Source: Candidatus Gastranaerophilales bacterium
GTDB lineage: Bacteria > Cyanobacteriota > Vampirovibrionia > Gastranaerophilales > Gastranaerophilaceae
Direction: 5' to 3'
DNA: 37,091 nt
Assembly (NCBI GenBank): GCA_905236205.1
Contig: CAJOPF010000096.1
Span: forward strand, 1-37,091
Part shown: piece by piece, positions 17,785-24,397 of the stretch
Layout: each line of letters starts with the position of its first letter
How positions within the stretch are numbered: the first letter of the stretch is position 1
Notes under the pieces: generated by a model
Told to the model about the DNA's origin: nothing
The model's input: the letters and a program-made list of their open reading frames with translations, nothing else
The model's database searches: none
Program-made: the position numbers and the translations under genes

Positions 17785-19203
17785 TTAAAATCTGAAATCA
17801 CGTTTTCCGTTTTCAATTTCTTTAAGAATTTCTGTTGTTTTTCTGCGTGTAACATCATTTTCAATACTTGAAAGTTCTTGTTCAAGAAGTTTATCACCTG
17901 TTTTTTTAGTCTTTTCAGATGCGTAATCTTCCAAATATTCTTTCATTGTTATAATTGCATTAGGGTGGCAGCAATTTTGGATTTGTTTTGACTTGCAAAT
18001 TTCCATAAATCTTTCACCTGTCCTGCCTTCACGATAGCAAGCGGTACAAAAACTTGGTAGATAGCCGATTTCCATAAGCCAGTTTAAAACTTCATCAAGC
18101 GGACGGTTATCAACTACATCAAATTGGGATGAATCTTCTTCTGTGTAATCTTCTTCATCATAACCGCCGACAGATGTTTTTGAACCGCCTGATATTTGAG
18201 AAATACCGAGGTGCAAAACTCTTTCTCTGACTTCTTTGGATTCTCTTGTGGAAACAATCATGCCTGTATACGGAACGGCAATTCTTATGCAGGCAACGAT
18301 TTTGCAGAAAGTTTCATCATCTATTCCGTTGTCGAATGCTGACGGGTCAATATCGTCTGCGTGTCTTATTCTTGGAACACTTATTGTGTGAGGACCTACA
18401 CCATGAACTGCCTCTAAGTGTTCTGCATGCATTAAAAGTCCTGCAAATTCATATTTGTAGCGTTCAAGACCGAACAAAACACCTAAGCCGACATCATCAA
18501 TTCCGCCGTCCATGGCTCTGTCCATAGCCTCTGTGTGATATGCGTAATTGTGTTTTGGACCTGTCGGGTGCAGACGTTCGTAACTTTCTTTGTGATAAGT
18601 TTCTTGGAACAAAATATATGTTCCGATACCTGCTTCTTTAAGTTTGTGGTAATTTTCTACGGTTGTTGCCGCAATATTTACGTTTACACGCCGAATTGCA
18701 CCGTTTTTGTGCTTGATTGAATAGATTGTTTTAATACTGTCTAAAATGTATTCAATAGGGTTGTTTACGGGGTCCTCGCCTGTTTCAAGTGCAAGACGCT
18801 TGTGTCCCATATCTTGCAGAGCTATAACTTCGCGCTTTATTTCTTCCTGTGTCATTTTTTTGCGCGGGATATGCTTGTTTTGTGCGTGGTATGGGCAATA
18901 TACACAACCGTTTACACAATAATTTGACAGATAAAGCGGCGCAAACATTACGATACGGTTTCCGTAGAAATCTTTTTTAATTTGTTCGGCAAGTTTGTAG
19001 ATTTCCTGATTTTTTTCTTCTATATTGCACGACAAAAGGACACTTGCTTCTCTGTGTGATAGACCCTTTCTTTCTTTTGCTTTTTCGATAATTTCATCAA
19101 TTAACTGAACATTATCTTTATTTTTTTCAGCAAAATCCAATGTTTCCAAAATTTCATTATGTTCAATAAATTCTTCGGCTTTAAGTGATTTTTTGTCGTA
19201 CAT
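17785..19203 (-). CDS. hydG: [FeFe]-hydrogenase maturase HydG (radical SAM tyrosine lyase)
   Basis: Cleaves tyrosine to p-cresol, CO and cyanide and builds the Fe(CO)2(CN) synthon for the H-cluster. ATG at 19203 is preferred (GAGGGG just upstream), giving 472 residues, the usual HydG length; an upstream in-frame start at 19233 would swallow that site. The SAM cluster is Cys96-x3-Cys100-x2-Cys103. The C-terminal auxiliary cluster motif is Cys386-x2-Cys389-x22-Cys412 (CTACYREGRTGERFM, then CCHPNA), which separates HydG from the thiamine enzyme ThiH. HydE, HydF and the hydrogenase are not in the window. Its presence implies [FeFe]-hydrogenase activity elsewhere in the genome and hence an anaerobic, H2-metabolising cell. 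Confidence 0.95.
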   Translation of the reverse strand: MYDKKSLKAEEFIEHNEILETLDFAEKNKDNVQLIDEIIEKAKERKGLSHREASVLLSCNIEEKNQEIYKLAEQIKKDFYGNRIVMFAPLYLSNYCVNGCVYCPYHAQNKHIPRKKMTQEEIKREVIALQDMGHKRLALETGEDPVNNPIEYILDSIKTIYSIKHKNGAIRRVNVNIAATTVENYHKLKEAGIGTYILFQETYHKESYERLHPTGPKHNYAYHTEAMDRAMDGGIDDVGLGVLFGLERYKYEFAGLLMHAEHLEAVHGVGPHTISVPRIRHADDIDPSAFDNGIDDETFCKIVACIRIAVPYTGMIVSTRESKEVRERVLHLGISQISGGSKTSVGGYDEEDYTEEDSSQFDVVDNRPLDEVLNWLMEIGYLPSFCTACYREGRTGERFMEICKSKQIQNCCHPNAIITMKEYLEDYASEKTKKTGDKLLEQELSSIENDVTRRKTTEILKEIENGKRDFRF

Positions 19204-19256
19204 AATTTCCCCTCTGAATATATCATACAACAAAAATTCTGCCTGTTTTAAAATAT

Positions 19257-19490
19257 CTAAAAATCAATCAAATCTTTAACTTTTACATTTAATTTTTCGG
19301 CAATAAGAATAAGCAAATCAAGACTAACAGAACGTTTTGCAGTTTCAATTTTTGCAAGATGTTCTCTTGAAACATCAATCATTTCAGAAAATTTTTCCTG
19401 AGTGAAGTGTTGTTTATTCCGTAATTCTGCTATTTTACGTCCAAGTCGATATATTTTTTCTAAAGTTTCTTTTGTAGTCTTGTTGTTCAC
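19257..19490 (-). CDS. XRE-family HTH regulator, probable controller of the adjacent RM gene
   Basis: 77 residues, one HTH_3 domain (GRKIAELRNKQHFTQEKFSE, then MIDVSREHLAKIETAKRSVS) with the usual two DNA-contact helices. The length and fold match the controller (C) proteins of restriction-modification systems. GTG start at 19490: no Shine-Dalgarno, but TAAAAT (complement of 19497-19502) lies exactly 6 nt upstream, so a leaderless transcript is likely. It is divergent from the nuclease-methyltransferase gene; only 54 bases separate the two starts. Repression or timing control of the RM gene is inferred from position. Confidence 0.85.
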   Translation of the reverse strand: MNNKTTKETLEKIYRLGRKIAELRNKQHFTQEKFSEMIDVSREHLAKIETAKRSVSLDLLILIAEKLNVKVKDLIDF

Positions 19491-19496
19491 AAAAAG

Positions 19497-19511
19497 ATTT
19501 TATGATATAAG
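19497..19511. promoter_or_regulatory. Face-to-face overlapping -10 elements between HTH regulator and RM gene
   Basis: On the minus strand TAAAAT (19497-19502) serves the regulator's GTG at 19490. On the plus strand TATAAG (19506-19511) is a plausible -10 for the RM gene at 19545. The two are 3 bases apart, so a protein bound here would affect both promoters. I could not find a clear palindromic operator by eye. Confidence 0.4.
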
Positions 19512-19544
19512 ATAAACAAAGTATGTAGCCTAAAAGAGAACAAA

Positions 19545-22013
19545 ATGGGTAGTAAATTTTTTGCTGAAATTAAAAATGCAACCTTAGAACGCCAAGTAGA
19601 AGATGTCTATAATAAAGGTATTTCAATGTATTTTATTAAAGATAAAAATATTGCATTGGAATATCCGCATGGTTGCGATGGTATTTTAACCGTTGATATG
19701 TTTTTAAAATTACTTATTGAATACAAGTATGATGAGAATTTGATAAATCCTGTTTCAAGAGCAAAAGTTTTAGTACAAGTATTATATTATTTAAAACGAT
19801 TGGAGGAAAACGGCGAACGTTTACCAAACATAATTTTGGTTGGTGATATAAATGAATGTTTTGTTCTTAACGCAGATGATAATTTTACGAATTATCTTGA
19901 TGAAAAAGTTGATTGGACTATTTCTCCAAGTAATGCTCATGAAAAAAATCCCGAATTAGTTTTAAAAATTGCAAATGATAATAAAATAAATCCTTTTGTA
20001 TGGTCTGTAGATAATCATTTTTCATTTCAAGATGTTGCCGATTACATAAAAAATTTGGCAACGAATAATCCCCGTCATGTCCGTATTACAGAACACAATA
20101 TTTCTAAAATATTTGATTATTTTACGTCAAAAGTTATTAAAGACAGTAGTAAAATTCCGCCAAATGATTTGGTTGGAATTTTTATCAGTGCAATTATTGA
20201 TAAAAATAATTGTTATAAACATCCTAACAACCCTAATATTTTGGTAGCAAATAACAAACAAATTCAAATTAACGGCAGGAATTTTGATTCCTTTTTCAGT
20301 TATTTCGAAAAAGAATATGCACCAGAAGAAAAAAATAAATTTACAGAAATATCTGACAGATTAATTGAAGATACAAAACGTAGAAGAAGTGGTGAATTTT
20401 ATACCCCTACATTATTTACAGATTATGCACACAAAATGTTATCAGAAGAACTTGGTGAAGATTGGAAAGAAAAATATGTAGTTTGGGATTGTTGTTGGGG
20501 TACAGGTAACTTAACAAGAGATTATCAATTTAAGGAATTGTATGCAAGCACTCTTGAGCAAGCAGAACTTGATTGTGGAAAAAGATATAATCCTGAAGCA
20601 ACAAAATTTATTTTTGATTTTTTAAATGATGATATTTCAAATTTTTTTGGATGTAAATTACCACCTAAATTATATGAAACACTAGACCAAAATAAACCAA
20701 TAGTGTTTTTTATAAATCCACCTTATGCAACAGCATCTTCTAATATGGGTAAAGGCGAAACTCAAGGGAAAGGAAAAGATGCTTGCAAAACAAGAATTTA
20801 CGACAAAATGGTTAAACATAAAATGCAAGAGGCAAGTAAAAATCTTTTTGCTCAATTTATATACAGAATTTGTTTAATAAAAGAACATTTTAAGCTAACA
20901 AATATTCATATCGGCTTATTTTGTAATCCAATATATTTAAGTGGGAGCAGTTATAAAGAGTTTAGAAAAGCATTCTTGAAAGAATTTAATTTTAAACAAG
21001 GTATGTTATTTAATGCAGAGTTCTTCTCTGGAGTATCTGCACGTTGGGGTATTAATTTTACAGTGTGGAGTAGTGGTGATACTCTAAATAAGAATTTCTT
21101 TAAGCACTCTATTGTAGATGTTATTGATAATGAAATTTCTATTATTAGGGAAAAAACTATATACAACTTGGATAATTTAAAACAAGCTAAAGATTGGATA
21201 AAAGAACCTTTAGAAGGTATCGTTTTAAATAAGATTCAAAAGCCAACTTTAAGTAACGGTATAAATATTATAAAAGGAAAAAACTCAAATACTCAGATAG
21301 ATATAAATGCTTTAGGTTGTTATTTAAACGTAGGAAATGATGTATATAATAGTGCTGTAAAAGTCGCATTACTTACTAGCTGCGATACAAGTAATGCTAA
21401 CGGTTTATCCGTTATGCCACAAAATTATGAAAGAGTTATGACAATGTTTTCTGTTCGTAAGCTAATTGATTGCGATTGGATTAATAATAAAGATGTTTAC
21501 ATCGCTCCTGATGAAAACAATATAAAATATGAAGAATTTAAGAATGACAGTCTTATTTATTCTTTGTTTCACCCAAATTCAAATCAAACTTCACTAAGGA
21601 ATATTGACTTTAGTCATAAAATTTGGAATATTAAAAATGATTTTTTCTTTATGTCAAAAGATGAAATAATGACTTTAGCTAATGAGTATAATTTTGACTA
21701 TACCTACAATGATGCAAGAGTTTCAGAAGAAAGATTTGTCTATAAAAAATTACAGGAAATTGAACTTTCAAAAGAAGCACAAGATGTTTTAAATAAAGCA
21801 ATAGAACTAACAAAAAAATCTTTTAAATTTAGAGATTTGTTTAATCAGGAACATCCTGAATATCAAATAATGAATTGGGATTGTGGCTGGTATCAGGTTA
21901 AGGCAGTTTTAAAAGAATATTTTGCTGATGATTTAAAAGAGTTTCAGGAATTGTATAAAACTCTTGCAGATAAAATGCGACCTATGGTTTATGAACTGGG
22001 ATTTTTAAAATAA
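19545..22013 (+). CDS. Type IIG-like restriction enzyme: PD-(D/E)xK nuclease fused to N6-adenine methyltransferase
   Basis: 822 residues. The N-terminal domain carries a candidate nuclease site: Asp45 (CDGIL), then Glu59-Tyr-Lys61 (LLIEYK) and Gln78 (VQVLYYL), the spacing expected for a PD-(D/E)xK core. The methyltransferase has motif X (RRSGEFYTPT, 280-289), motif I (DCCWGTGNL, Asp315 to Gly321) and motif IV NPPY (391-394), typical of N6-adenine enzymes of the gamma order. The C-terminal about 250 residues probably form the target-recognition domain. Such single-chain enzymes both modify and cut DNA and need no separate subunit, which fits the absence of another RM gene here. It is divergent from an HTH regulator. 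The nuclease assignment is from motif and context; an orphan methyltransferase is the alternative. Confidence 0.78.
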   Translation: MGSKFFAEIKNATLERQVEDVYNKGISMYFIKDKNIALEYPHGCDGILTVDMFLKLLIEYKYDENLINPVSRAKVLVQVLYYLKRLEENGERLPNIILVGDINECFVLNADDNFTNYLDEKVDWTISPSNAHEKNPELVLKIANDNKINPFVWSVDNHFSFQDVADYIKNLATNNPRHVRITEHNISKIFDYFTSKVIKDSSKIPPNDLVGIFISAIIDKNNCYKHPNNPNILVANNKQIQINGRNFDSFFSYFEKEYAPEEKNKFTEISDRLIEDTKRRRSGEFYTPTLFTDYAHKMLSEELGEDWKEKYVVWDCCWGTGNLTRDYQFKELYASTLEQAELDCGKRYNPEATKFIFDFLNDDISNFFGCKLPPKLYETLDQNKPIVFFINPPYATASSNMGKGETQGKGKDACKTRIYDKMVKHKMQEASKNLFAQFIYRICLIKEHFKLTNIHIGLFCNPIYLSGSSYKEFRKAFLKEFNFKQGMLFNAEFFSGVSARWGINFTVWSSGDTLNKNFFKHSIVDVIDNEISIIREKTIYNLDNLKQAKDWIKEPLEGIVLNKIQKPTLSNGINIIKGKNSNTQIDINALGCYLNVGNDVYNSAVKVALLTSCDTSNANGLSVMPQNYERVMTMFSVRKLIDCDWINNKDVYIAPDENNIKYEEFKNDSLIYSLFHPNSNQTSLRNIDFSHKIWNIKNDFFFMSKDEIMTLANEYNFDYTYNDARVSEERFVYKKLQEIELSKEAQDVLNKAIELTKKSFKFRDLFNQEHPEYQIMNWDCGWYQVKAVLKEYFADDLKEFQELYKTLADKMRPMVYELGFLK

Positions 22014-22042
22014 AAAATTGCGGTCGCAATTTGCGACCACAA
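22011..22042 (-). terminator. Imperfect palindrome with U-tract ending the mntA-hepT unit
   Basis: The arms TTGCGGTCGCAA (22018-22029) and TTGCGACCACAA (22031-22042) pair with one mismatch around a single central base. On the minus strand the hairpin is followed by a T-run (complement of 22012-22017), so it fits a rho-independent terminator for hepT. It also lies 5 bases after the RM stop codon. Confidence 0.65.
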
Positions 22043-22050
22043 ATCTAAAA

Positions 22051-22398
22051 TTATTTTTCAAAAGTTTTTATTAAATTTTTAATTTCTGATTTAAATTGGG
22101 GTAATTTATCCTGAATTGTTTTCCACAATATTTCATAATCAACACCAAAATAATCGTGGATTAACTTATCTCTCATACCTGCTACTTGTTTGAAAGGTAT
22201 ATTTGGATATTGGTTTCTGAAATCTTCATCTAAATTTTTAACTGCTTCGCCAATTATTTCAAAATTTCTTTCTACGGCATCCTTTGTAATATCACTGTTT
22301 ACAAATTCATTATAAGAAATATTATTTGTGTATTTAAAAATTTTGTTTAACAAATTATCTATGTCTTTTTAAAAAAATATCAGTTCTTTTTTCTTCAC
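22051..22398 (-). pseudogene. hepT: HepT-type toxin gene interrupted by an in-frame TAA at codon 10
   Basis: The HepT (DUF86, HEPN) family RNase toxin motif R-x4-H-x-Y is intact (RDKLIHDY). The expected start is GTG at 22398, which overlaps the mntA stop by 4 bases (GTGA). From there the frame reads V-K-K-K-E-L-I-F-F, then TAA at 22369-22371, then K-D-I-D-N-L-L-N-K-I-F-K-Y-T and on to the end in the same frame. HepT proteins usually have Leu near this point, so TTA to TAA is the simplest change. Without the stop the protein would be 115 residues, a normal length. A downstream TTG at 22353 could give a 100-residue product missing the start of the first helix. Broken toxin, readthrough, or restart at TTG are all possible; a sequencing error in the T7 run is less likely because the frame does not shift. 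Confidence 0.75.
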
Positions 22399-22697
22399 AA
22401 TACAAGTGCTTCCTTTAAAATAGAGTCTTTTACAAAAGATTTTAGTCCATTTACAGTGCCTAAATCTATTTTTTTATTAAAAATTTTTGTCAAATATTCT
22501 TGCAAATCAACAAAATCAAACATATCAACAGGTTTGGTAAAATTCACTAATAAATCAATATCACTTTCTGCTGTTTGAAGATTTTTTGCGTATGAGCCAA
22601 ATAACAAAAAATTATCTACCCCATATTTTTCAGTAAAATAGTCTTTGTTATTATTCAAAATATTTTTAATTTCTTCAATAGAATAAATTTTGTCCAT
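22395..22697 (-). CDS. mntA: MntA-like nucleotidyltransferase antitoxin
   Basis: 100 residues from ATG at 22697. The minimal nucleotidyltransferase motif GSYA (34-37) followed by Asp46-x-Asp48 (SDIDLLV) is intact. In MntA/HepT modules this enzyme adds AMP to the Tyr of the HepT R-x4-H-x-Y motif and so neutralises the RNase. An upstream in-frame start (22745) is unlikely: TATAAT (complement of 22704-22709) sits exactly 6 nt before the ATG, which implies a leaderless mRNA starting at the ATG. The stop overlaps the expected hepT GTG start (GTGA). The antitoxin looks intact while its toxin gene is interrupted. Confidence 0.85.
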   Translation of the reverse strand: MDKIYSIEEIKNILNNNKDYFTEKYGVDNFLLFGSYAKNLQTAESDIDLLVNFTKPVDMFDFVDLQEYLTKIFNKKIDLGTVNGLKSFVKDSILKEALVL

Positions 22698-22747
22698 AAA
22701 AGCATTATAACATATAGCTATACAAAAATAAACCCGAAATACCAAAT

Positions 22748-22759
22748 TTGCGGTCGCAA
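22748..22759. repeat. Second copy of 12-bp TTGCGGTCGCAA
   Basis: Identical to 22018-22029, in the same orientation, so the two copies bracket the mntA-hepT module at a distance of 730 bp. The word itself is nearly palindromic (TTGCG-GT-CGCAA). Here it is followed by GTTTTT. It could be a shared short terminator or REP-like element, or a scar of module insertion. Confidence 0.6.
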
Positions 22760-22786
22760 GTTTTTAATGTTTAAATATCAGCTTAC

Positions 22787-22792
22787 TATAAT
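22787..22792 (+). promoter_or_regulatory. Probable -10 element for hisS
   Basis: TATAAT at 22787-22792 lies 40 bases before the hisS ATG. No convincing -35 is seen. The resulting leader of about 34 nt has no clear Shine-Dalgarno and no T-box structure. Confidence 0.4.
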
Positions 22793-22832
22793 AAACCTTG
22801 AATTGCTGTGTTGTTTGTACTAACATTCTCTT

Positions 22833-24080
22833 ATGGCTAAGATAATTACAGTACAAAAAGGAACAAAAGATATTCTGCCGACAGAAATGGACAGTTGGCA
22901 TTTTATAGAAGAAACCGCTAAAAGAGTTTTTTCAAACGCAGGTTACAGCGAAATCAGAACGCCGATTTTTGAGGCAACAGAATTGTTTGCTCGTGGTGTT
23001 GGTGATACAACCGATATCGTTAACAAAGAAATGTATACGTTTGAAAAATCAGAACGTTCGCTTACTTTGCGTCCCGAAAATACCGCAGGTGTTGTTCGTT
23101 CATATATCGAAAACGGTATGCACAGGCTTCCCGCACCCGTAAAACTTTGGTACAAAGGTCCAATGTTCAGGTATGAACGTCCTCAAGCAGGTCGTCAAAG
23201 ACAATTCCACCAAGTAGGTATGGAAATGTTCGGTATTTCTCAACCGACGGCAGACGCAGAGGCTATTTCGCTTGCTGTTAATTACTTAAACGCCATAGGT
23301 TTAAACGATTTAGACGTTGAAATTAACTCTCTCGGTTGTCCGACTTGCAGAGAAGAATATAAAAAGAAATTAAAAGAAGTTCTAAAACCTTATTTATCAG
23401 AGCTTTGTCCTGATTGTCAAAAAAGATACGAAAAAAACCCTTTAAGACTTTTAGACTGCAAAGTCGAGGAATGTAAGGCAATTTATGATAAACCCGAAGT
23501 AAAAGAGGTTATAACATCAGATTTTGTTTGTCCCGAATGTCATGAACATTTTGAAAACGTAAAAAAATATCTGGATGTTTTGGGCATAAAATATTCCGTA
23601 AACAAACTTCTCGTAAGAGGTTTAGACTATTACAACAGAACGGTTTTTGAAATCAAATCAAACAATTTAGGTTCGCAAAATGCTGTTTGTGGCGGTGGTC
23701 GCTATGATAGTCTTGTCCGTAATCTTGGCGGCGAGGATACTCCTGCGGTCGGTTTTGCTATGGGCATGGAAAGATTGATTTCGCTCTTACCGCAAAAAGA
23801 AAGCCAAAAACTTGATGCCTATGTTGTTTCTACAAACGTTGAAGGAACTCTCAAGCTGGTTGAATATTTAAGACAAAATGATGTTAAGGTTGATTTTGAC
23901 CTTACTAACAAAAAATTTACGAAACAACTTGAAAAAGCTTCAAAACTTGCTCGTTTTGCTTTAATTTTAGGCGAAGATGAAATTAACAACGGCACAATTT
24001 CTGTTAAAAATCTTGCTAATTCGGAACAAATTTCCGTTAAAAAAGAAGAATTAGGGGGCATTCTAAAAAATGTCCAATAA
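22833..24080 (+). CDS. hisS: Histidyl-tRNA synthetase
   Basis: Charges tRNA-His. 415 residues, normal for bacterial HisRS. Class II motifs are clear: motif 1 region near GYSEIRTPIFE, motif 2 FRYERPQAGRQRQFHQVGME, the histidine-specific RGLDYYNRTVFE, and motif 3 AVGFAMGMERLI. The C-terminal anticodon-binding domain follows (about 315-410). A Cys-rich insertion (SLGCPTCREEY, ELCPDCQKRY, VCPECHEHF) at about residues 165-245 is seen in many HisRS. The complete catalytic motifs exclude the regulatory paralogue HisZ. The end overlaps the next gene by 11 bases. Confidence 0.97.
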   Translation: MAKIITVQKGTKDILPTEMDSWHFIEETAKRVFSNAGYSEIRTPIFEATELFARGVGDTTDIVNKEMYTFEKSERSLTLRPENTAGVVRSYIENGMHRLPAPVKLWYKGPMFRYERPQAGRQRQFHQVGMEMFGISQPTADAEAISLAVNYLNAIGLNDLDVEINSLGCPTCREEYKKKLKEVLKPYLSELCPDCQKRYEKNPLRLLDCKVEECKAIYDKPEVKEVITSDFVCPECHEHFENVKKYLDVLGIKYSVNKLLVRGLDYYNRTVFEIKSNNLGSQNAVCGGGRYDSLVRNLGGEDTPAVGFAMGMERLISLLPQKESQKLDAYVVSTNVEGTLKLVEYLRQNDVKVDFDLTNKKFTKQLEKASKLARFALILGEDEINNGTISVKNLANSEQISVKKEELGGILKNVQ

Positions 24081-24396
24081 TGTAGACGAAATTATTACAA
24101 GCCTTATCAAATCATTAAAAGAAAATTTTTCTGATTTTAAAGGACTTTATCTGTTTGGTTTATATCTCGACGGACAAATGCACGAAGATGAAGATATTGA
24201 GCTTGTTGCAATTTTTGACCACGAACAGGATAAAGCCAAAAGAGAAGAAATTTGGCGTGTCATAGGCAAAATAGAAGAAGAATTTGATGTATTTATAGAT
24301 TTACACCCGCTTACCGTTGGTGAGTTAAAAAAAGACGAAGAACTTTATCAGGAAGTTTCAGAAGACGGTATTTTCTTTAATCCTGAATTATTTTAA
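24070..24396 (+). CDS. Degenerate nucleotidyltransferase-fold protein
   Basis: 108 residues. The pattern LYLFGLYLDGQMHEDEDIELVAIFD matches a minimal nucleotidyltransferase core in which the usual G-S-x-A is Gly30-Leu31 and the D-x-D pair is Asp42-Ile-Glu44. The lost Ser and the Asp-to-Glu change suggest weak or no transferase activity. A later FIDLHPL supplies a possible third acidic position. It overlaps hisS by 11 bases with a GGGGG Shine-Dalgarno at 24054-24058, so it is translationally coupled to HisRS. It ends one base from the convergent HCP-like gene. It could be a regulatory or scaffold protein; the function is unknown. Confidence 0.7.
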   Translation: MSNNVDEIITSLIKSLKENFSDFKGLYLFGLYLDGQMHEDEDIELVAIFDHEQDKAKREEIWRVIGKIEEEFDVFIDLHPLTVGELKKDEELYQEVSEDGIFFNPELF

Positions 24397-24397
24397 T

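Noticed and set aside
17785-19203. Annotation as ThiH
   Set aside because: The C-terminal CX2CX22C cluster motif and length fit HydG, not ThiH.
22395-22745. Longer mntA start at 22745
   Set aside because: The extra 16 residues do not resemble the family, and the -10 box at 22704-22709 would be inside the coding region.
22833-24080. HisZ (regulatory HisRS paralogue)
   Set aside because: All class II catalytic motifs and the anticodon-binding domain are present, so it is a full HisRS.
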